A DNA stretch of 64,000 nt from Nocardia sp. NBC_01503. GTDB taxonomy: Bacteria > Actinomycetota > Actinomycetes > Mycobacteriales > Mycobacteriaceae. Both the position numbers and the translations under genes were made by a program. Of this stretch, positions 59,171 to 64,000 are shown one piece after another (positions within the stretch are counted from its first letter, which is position 1; the number at the start of each line of letters is the position of its first letter). The stretch spans positions 3,038,001 to 3,102,000 of the forward strand of contig NZ_CP109596.1 of NCBI RefSeq assembly GCF_036327755.1, written 5' to 3'. Below the pieces are notes generated by a model that searched no databases, was not told the origin of the DNA, and saw only the letters and a list, made by a program, of their open reading frames with translations.

Positions 59171-60274
59171 ATGCACGACGACCCGCGGCGCACGAATTCG
59201 GCAGGTGGCGGGCGACTACTCGCCCTGATCTTCGCCGCGATCCTCGGTATCACCGCATTCCTCGGCTATCACGGCGATCTGGCGCGCTGGCCGTTCCACC
59301 GCGATCCGCCCACCGCATCCCTGCTCGGCCCGCCACTGCCGCCGCTGGACAACGCGCTCGTTTCGCGACTGGTGGATCCGGTGCTGGCGAATATCACCGC
59401 GGGCATCCGCCCGTACGGTCTCGGCGCGGCGGGTTCGGGCATTGTGCTCACCGCCGACGGACAGGTGCTCACCAGTCATCACGTCATCAAAGGCGCTGAT
59501 ACCGTGACGGTTTCGGATATCGGCACTGGTGCGGTGTACCCGGCCACGGTGCTCGGCTACGACTCCGCGGCCGATATCGCGCTCATCGAACTCACCGGCG
59601 CGGACGGCCTGCCGGTCGCGCGCATCGGCAGCTCGGCGGGTTTACGTCTCGGGGATCAGCTGCTGGCCATCGGCAATGCGGGTGGTACCGGATCGCCCAC
59701 CGCGGTCGGCGGTGCGGTCACCGATCTGGACAGCACCATCGTGGCGCGCAATGCGGCGGATCTGTCCCGAAAGTCCTTGCACGGCTTGATCGCCGTCGCG
59801 GCGGCCGTCGCCGCCGGACAATCCGGCGGGGCACTGGTGGATCGATACGGCGCGGTCGTGGGTGTGGTCACCGCCGCCTCCGGGGATCTGCAGAAGGCCA
59901 TGGGCCAGGGGCCCGAAGGCTATGCGGTGCCGATCGACACCGCCATGGCCGTGGTACGCCAAATCCGTTCCGGCACACCGACGGACACCGTGCACATCGG
60001 CCCGACCGCCACCCTCGGCATTCTCACCTCCGACGCCCAGCCCGCCGGGGCGCGCATCGATGTGGCCATCTACGGGCAACCCGCGTACGCGGCCGGGCTC
60101 ACCGAGGGCGAGGTGATCACCGCCATCGACGGGCGGGTCGTCGCGAGCGCCCAAACCCTCAAGGCCGCACTGAATCTGCACAAACCCGATGATGTGGTGC
60201 GCCTGGATCTGACCGAGCCCGGTGGCGGGCAGCGGACCGTGAGCGTGACACTCACGGTCGGCCCGGCCAACTGA
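59171..60274 (+). CDS. Membrane-anchored HtrA-like serine protease with PDZ domain
   Basis: 367 residues. One N-terminal helix (about 17-33). The trypsin-like domain has the triad H104 (VLTSHHVIKG), D135 (SAADIALIEL) and S218 (AAGQSGGALVD). A C-terminal PDZ domain (VAIYGQPAYAAGLTEGEVIT) follows. It should act outside the membrane in protein quality control. ATG 59171 has GGAGGG upstream. Convergent with the VKOR gene. Confidence 0.92.
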   Translation: MHDDPRRTNSAGGGRLLALIFAAILGITAFLGYHGDLARWPFHRDPPTASLLGPPLPPLDNALVSRLVDPVLANITAGIRPYGLGAAGSGIVLTADGQVLTSHHVIKGADTVTVSDIGTGAVYPATVLGYDSAADIALIELTGADGLPVARIGSSAGLRLGDQLLAIGNAGGTGSPTAVGGAVTDLDSTIVARNAADLSRKSLHGLIAVAAAVAAGQSGGALVDRYGAVVGVVTAASGDLQKAMGQGPEGYAVPIDTAMAVVRQIRSGTPTDTVHIGPTATLGILTSDAQPAGARIDVAIYGQPAYAAGLTEGEVITAIDGRVVASAQTLKAALNLHKPDDVVRLDLTEPGGGQRTVSVTLTVGPAN

Positions 60275-60275
60275 C

Positions 60276-60845
60276 TCAGAGGTGATCGCGCCAGTAATCC
60301 TGGAATTGGATGTAGACGATCAGAATCACCACCGCGTAGTAGATGGCGACGACCGTCCACCGCCACTCCACGACAATTTGCAGGAGTCCGCGGGATTTAC
60401 CCCACAGCTGCCCGGTCACCACCGCCAGCAGCAGCGGCGTCACCGCCCACACCACCATGCACCACGGGCACAGTGCGTGAATCTGGAACACCGCCTGATA
60501 GATCAGCCAGCCGATGAAACCCATACCCAGCGCCAGCCCGGACCACAGCCCACCCCAAATCCAGCGTGGCAGACCGATATTGGCGACCGCCAGCACCCCG
60601 AGGGTGACCACCACCGAGAAGCCGACCACACCGATGATCGGATTCGGGAACCCGAAGGCCGCCGCCTGATCCGATTCCATGACGGTGGTGCAGGACAGCG
60701 TCGAATCGATACTGCACAGCGGTTTGAAGCCGGGTTCGGTGAAGAGTTTGAACTTGTCGACCAGCAGCGTCACCGACGCACCCCAGCCGATCAATCCGCC
60801 CAGCAGTAGCGGCCAGGCGGATCGGGGTGGAGCCGAGATGATCAC
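60276..60845 (-). CDS. Vitamin K epoxide reductase (VKOR) family protein
   Basis: 189 residues, five membrane helices. The four redox cysteines are C44/C52 and the C126-PWC-129 pair. It re-oxidises the DsbA-like protein encoded just upstream, passing electrons to quinone; this replaces DsbB in actinobacteria. GTG 60845 overlaps the DsbA stop (GTGA), so the pair is coupled. Confidence 0.93.
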   Translation of the reverse strand: MIISAPPRSAWPLLLGGLIGWGASVTLLVDKFKLFTEPGFKPLCSIDSTLSCTTVMESDQAAAFGFPNPIIGVVGFSVVVTLGVLAVANIGLPRWIWGGLWSGLALGMGFIGWLIYQAVFQIHALCPWCMVVWAVTPLLLAVVTGQLWGKSRGLLQIVVEWRWTVVAIYYAVVILIVYIQFQDYWRDHL

Positions 60846-61618
60846 TTCGCCGCGGCCTCGATGACCGGCTGCAAACCGTTCGGGGTCATCAGCGCCTGCG
60901 GATCGCTGACCTGCTTACCGGCCACGTACACCGACGGGGTGGACTTGAGACCGGTATCGAAGACCGCCTTGGTCTCGTCCTTCACATAGGCGACGTACTT
61001 CTGATCCTTGATGCCCTGTGCCACAGCGGGATCGGTGTAACCGACCGAGGCGGCGATCTGGATCAGCTGATCATCGGTCATACCGTTGCCGCCCTCCTGG
61101 GGCTGCTGGCCGTACATGGCCGACAGCCACGCCTGGAACTTGGACGGATCGGCCGAGGCGACCACATAGGCCGCGCTCGCGGCGCGCGTGGAGAACTGGT
61201 TGCCGCTGGAGGCGCGGTCCAGGAACGAGATGATGTTGTACTCCACCACCGCGGTACCGCTCTTCACCTCGTCCTCGAGCGCGGTCGCGTTGTTCTTCTC
61301 GAACATCTGGCAGGCCGGGCACTGCAGATCGGCGACGACCTGCACCTTCACCTTGGCATCCGGCTTACCGATGCGGATCGCACCGCCCTCGGTGAGATTC
61401 GGCGGCACCGCGCCCGCGCTCGCGTCATGGGTGACGACCGGAGCGAACGAACTCGACGCGTCGTTGCTGTCGGACTTGCGCATCGCCAACCCGATACCGA
61501 TCGCCGCGATGAGCCCGACCAGCACCACGCCGACGCCGACCTGGATCATGATCTTTCGATTGCGATCAGCCTGTTGAGCCTTGGCCAGAGGATTCTTGCG
61601 ATCACCCGGTTTGCTCAC
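60842..61618 (-). CDS. DsbA-family disulfide oxidoreductase, membrane-anchored
   Basis: 258 residues. One helix (about 24-46), then a thioredoxin domain with C100-PAC103 and the cis-Pro loop STPSVYVAGK. Oxidises exported proteins; coupled with VKOR. The ATG at 61618 is 300 bases from the PPK2 stop on the other side of the palindromic element. Confidence 0.92.
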   Translation of the reverse strand: MSKPGDRKNPLAKAQQADRNRKIMIQVGVGVVLVGLIAAIGIGLAMRKSDSNDASSSFAPVVTHDASAGAVPPNLTEGGAIRIGKPDAKVKVQVVADLQCPACQMFEKNNATALEDEVKSGTAVVEYNIISFLDRASSGNQFSTRAASAAYVVASADPSKFQAWLSAMYGQQPQEGGNGMTDDQLIQIAASVGYTDPAVAQGIKDQKYVAYVKDETKAVFDTGLKSTPSVYVAGKQVSDPQALMTPNGLQPVIEAAAK

Positions 61619-61764
61619 CGCGCGCTCACCACGCCTTTCCTAGTCACGACTTCTGCGAGCCTATCTTCACCCGCAAACCTGAGAGAATGCTGTAACCATT
61701 GCCCTCCGCTTCGCTGCGGGCGGGTTCGCGACTGTATTTTCTGCCCTCCGCTTCGCTCCGGGCG

Positions 61765-61861
61765 GGTTCGCGGCCCTGAAGTCCCGGTTCTTCCCTCCCT
61801 CCGGCTCCCCCGCTTCGCTCCCCCGCCTCCGGTCGGTCCAGAACCGGGACGGCCGCGAACC
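61765..61861. repeat. Large palindromic element, copy 3
   Basis: GGTTCGCGGCC-(5)-GTCCCGGTTCT and AGAACCGGGAC-GGCCGCGAACC are identical to the copy at 12297, with a different CCCCGCTTCGCTCC-rich loop of 48 bases. A partial duplicate of its left flank (GCCCTCCGCTTCGCT...GGTTCGCG) lies at 61700-61731. It fills the 308-base gap 61619-61926 between ppk2 and the DsbA gene. Confidence 0.75.
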
Positions 61862-61926
61862 TCAGGGGCGGGGCGGGGTGAAGTCCCCGCACGGGATCGC
61901 GGGCATCGCGGTGACGCCACGGATCC

Positions 61927-62778
61927 CTATGCCTGGGCGAGCTTCTTCTTCTCCGCGTCGACGTCGAAAGTGGCTTGGGGCCAATCGAGTTTGAGGCCCT
62001 GCAGGGCGTCGATGAGAAGTTCGGTGACCGCCAAGCGGGCGTACCACTTGTGATCGCAGGGCAGTACCTGCCAGGGCGCGTGATCGGTATTGGTGCGATC
62101 CAGCACCGCCTGGTACGCCTCCTGATACGCGGGCCAGTAGGCACGCTCGGCGAGATCGTTGGGGCTGTACTTCCAATGCTTGTCCGGTCGATCCAGGCGC
62201 TGCATGAGGCGCTTCTTCTGCTCGTCGAGCGAGACGAACATGGCGACCTTCACCACGACGGTGCCCTCGTCGACGAGTTTGCGCTCGAACTTGTTGATCT
62301 CGTCGTAGCGCTTGCCCCATACCTCCGGCGGCACCAGATCGTGCACCCGCACCACGAGCACATCCTCGTAGTGCGAGCGGTCGAAGACGCCGATCTGACC
62401 GCCGCGCGGCAGCTGCCTGCGAATACGCCACAGGTAGTGGTGCTTGCGCTCCTCGGGGGTCGGCACGCCGAAGGCCGCGTGATCCACGCCCTGCGGATCC
62501 ACCGAACCGATCACATGCCGGACGATGCCACCCTTGCCCGCGGTGTCCATGCCCTGCAACACCAGCAGCACACTGCGGTTGTCGCCTTGCCTGCCGTTGG
62601 CGTAGAGCCGTTCCTGCAGATCCGAGAGCACGCCGGCGCGTTCGGCCAGCAATTGCTCCCCGGCGCGCTTATCGCCCTTGAAACCGGGGGTCGCGGATGT
62701 GTTCAGATCGCTGACCCGCACACCATCGGCCCGCAGGACCTTGGTAACCGGTTTCGACCACGATGTCGCCTTCGCCAT
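61927..62778 (-). CDS. ppk2: Polyphosphate kinase 2
   Basis: 283 residues, single-domain class. Walker A is Q75GMDTAGKGG84, Walker B VFDRSHYEDV (D133), and the lid region has RQLPRGGQIG and KWYARLAV. It transfers phosphate between polyphosphate and nucleotides. Class I or III is likely from length. Stand-alone, same strand as EspG. Confidence 0.93.
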   Translation of the reverse strand: MAKATSWSKPVTKVLRADGVRVSDLNTSATPGFKGDKRAGEQLLAERAGVLSDLQERLYANGRQGDNRSVLLVLQGMDTAGKGGIVRHVIGSVDPQGVDHAAFGVPTPEERKHHYLWRIRRQLPRGGQIGVFDRSHYEDVLVVRVHDLVPPEVWGKRYDEINKFERKLVDEGTVVVKVAMFVSLDEQKKRLMQRLDRPDKHWKYSPNDLAERAYWPAYQEAYQAVLDRTNTDHAPWQVLPCDHKWYARLAVTELLIDALQGLKLDWPQATFDVDAEKKKLAQA

Positions 62779-62852
62779 CCGTCATGCGTAACACGCCGGT
62801 GCGGTTCGTGTGGGCAAGCACGCCGAAATCGTGACGGTGAACCCGAGGCAAC

Positions 62853-63575
62853 CTAAACCCGTGCCAGACGGACCAGATGTTCGGCCAACTCGGCATCACT
62901 TACCGGGGTGAGGGTCAGATCGGTGGCGGTGGTGAGCAGATAGCGGCCGTCACCGGAGAAATCCAGCCAGGTGCGATGCCGGGTCGGCGGGGAGAGCGGA
63001 TTGGCGGGCTCGACGGTGACGGTGATGAAACCGCGCCCGTCCACCGGTTCGCGGAGTTTGCGGCGGAAGTGATCGGCGGCCAGATCGGCCGAATCGGGTT
63101 GGGCGACAGTATGTTCGGTATTCGAATCGGCGTCCGGCTGCGGTGGCAGCAGTACCGCGTGCTGCGGTTCGCGCATCGGGGCGTGCCGGCCGGGCGGTGC
63201 GGAGCCGATGATCTCCACCAGCTCCTGGCCGAGTTGATCGGCGGGACAGATCGTTACCGAGACCGTGTCGGGCAGTGCGACCAGAATGCCCGCGCGCTGC
63301 TGTGCCACCGCCGCGAAGGCCAGAATGCGCCGGGGCGCGGGATCGGTGCATTCGCCGTAGAGGGTGACGGTGGTGGTGTCGGTGCGCGCGCACAGCATGA
63401 GCGCCGCGCTCAGATCCGGATCGGTGCGGTAGCGATGCCGCATTCGAGATGTGGCGCTCGGGTTTTCGGTGTCGGTGGCGCGCGGCAGGGTGTCGAGGGG
63501 GTAGGGGCGGCGTTCCAGCTCGGTTTCGCGGGTCCAGACCAGCGCGAATTCGTCCGGGGTCAGCATCCATTTCAT
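62853..63575 (-). CDS. espG: ESX secretion-associated protein EspG
   Basis: 240 residues. The EspG start (KWMLTPDEFALVWTRETELE) and the C-terminal TWLDFSGDGRYLLTTATDLT, EhlVRLARV are seen. EspG chaperones bind PE/PPE-type substrates of type VII secretion. No ESX core gene is in the window. ATG 63575 is used; further upstream codons are proline/arginine-rich. Confidence 0.85.
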   Translation of the reverse strand: MKWMLTPDEFALVWTRETELERRPYPLDTLPRATDTENPSATSRMRHRYRTDPDLSAALMLCARTDTTTVTLYGECTDPAPRRILAFAAVAQQRAGILVALPDTVSVTICPADQLGQELVEIIGSAPPGRHAPMREPQHAVLLPPQPDADSNTEHTVAQPDSADLAADHFRRKLREPVDGRGFITVTVEPANPLSPPTRHRTWLDFSGDGRYLLTTATDLTLTPVSDAELAEHLVRLARV

Positions 63576-63757
63576 GCCGGGCACGGCCTGGCGTCCGATA
63601 AGGACATAAGCGGGCGTCCCCCTTTCTCGCGGTACGACCCTCCATCCCGATCGCGACCCTACCGGAGGGTTTCCGCACCCGCGTCCCGTCGCGTAAGGGG
63701 GCTTACTGTGACGTACCGCACGGTAGGGTTCGGTCGCCGAATGTGCGATCATCCCAC

Positions 63758-63773
63758 CTGGTCGACCGACCAG
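63758..63773. promoter_or_regulatory. Palindrome in the espG divergent promoter region
   Basis: CTGGTC-GACC-GACCAG is a 6-4-6 inverted repeat 43 bases before the next ATG. A possible operator in the 240-base gap between espG and the plus-strand gene. Confidence 0.35.
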
Positions 63774-63815
63774 AGCTTGTGTCGTCGCGCCACAGGCGGA
63801 TAGCCGGAGGTGGCG

Positions 63816-64000
63816 ATGAAGACCGAGCATCCGACCCCTGTCGCACCCGTCCGGCTCCCGCGCGCACGTGCCCTGGCCTGCGGAATCCTGGCCGCCGGAG
63901 CGGTCGCGCTGCAACCCGGCGAGACACTGAACTCGGTGTTGCCGGACTCGAACGGCCTGCTGTGGTTCGTGGCCAAGAACAATGGCGTCGTAGGCACTCT
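63816..64000 (+). CDS. N-terminal part of a possibly secreted protein (cut by window end)
   Basis: At least 61 residues with a GGAGGTGGCG ribosome site. A basic start (RLPRARA) precedes a short hydrophobic segment (ACGILAAGAVALQ), and then LNSVLPDSNGLLWFVAKNNG. This suggests an exported or membrane-anchored protein, possibly a beta-propeller. The rest is outside the window, so no family call. Confidence 0.55.
   Translation, partial: MKTEHPTPVAPVRLPRARALACGILAAGAVALQPGETLNSVLPDSNGLLWFVAKNNGVVGT

Noticed and set aside
1..64000. Mobile elements, prophage, tRNA or CRISPR
   Set aside because: No transposase, integrase, phage protein, cloverleaf-like gene or regular spacer array was recognised on either strand.

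Overview
The window is a GC-rich actinobacterial chromosome segment, most likely Nocardia or a close mycolic-acid relative. This is inferred from gene content: an ESX accessory protein (EspG), a RamB-type regulator, an aceA-fadB2 pair as in Mycobacterium, an MT0933-type antitoxin, a mycobacterial-style ATP-dependent ligase, and a dispersed GGATCCCGGCC...GCCGGGATGACG hairpin repeat. I see no rRNA, tRNA, CRISPR array, insertion sequence or prophage. Genes are tightly packed, with many 4-nt stop/start overlaps (ATGA, GTGA, TTGA) inside operons.

Layout. 0-8 kb: small regulatory modules (deaminase; HxlR with NmrA-type reductase; secreted lytic transglycosylase; ECF42 sigma factor with YCII partner; VOC protein with divergent TetR; GNAT; carboxymuconolactone-decarboxylase protein). 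8-14 kb: urea importer urtABCDE plus a GntR regulator. 14-18 kb: RamB, ATP-dependent DNA ligase, a DUF4254-like gene. 18-28.5 kb: a divergent amino-sugar island, with an ABC importer and DeoR regulator on the minus strand and sugar isomerase, ROK kinase, NagA, two PfkB kinases and a class II aldolase on the plus strand. This fits import, phosphorylation, deacetylation, deamination to tagatose-6-P, second phosphorylation and aldol cleavage (N-acetylgalactosamine route). 29-45 kb: a purine/nucleobase island, with a two-permease NMT1/THI5-type importer, AraC regulator, XdhC, a molybdenum-cofactor nucleotidyltransferase, OHCU decarboxylase, HIU hydrolase, 8-oxoguanine deaminase and a two-gene xanthine dehydrogenase. 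It is split by a large XRE-NB-ARC-TPR (STAND) regulator and three divergent small genes. 45-50 kb: DUF1772 protein, secreted lipase, isocitrate lyase, fadB2. 50-64 kb: a MetE homologue, MT0933-type antitoxin, WD40 Ser/Thr kinase, AI-2E-type membrane protein, alcohol dehydrogenase, ZIP transporter, membrane-anchored HtrA-like protease, DsbA-VKOR pair, PPK2, EspG and the start of a possibly secreted protein.

Most notable: (i) the MetE homologue keeps the methionine-synthase fold but has lost three of four zinc ligands (Cys to Gly, Glu to Val, Cys to Gly); (ii) the STAND regulator faces a cassette of small, mostly membrane proteins across a promoter with four TCCTTG boxes; (iii) a large palindromic element with a 22-bp stem occurs three times, twice between urtA and urtB; (iv) a promoter carries two identical-core operators as an 18-bp perfect inverted repeat, with no regulator gene next to it; (v) three conserved enzymes/regulators (ECF42 sigma, MobA-like transferase, PfkB) carry low-complexity insertions, one of them four 27-nt tandem units.
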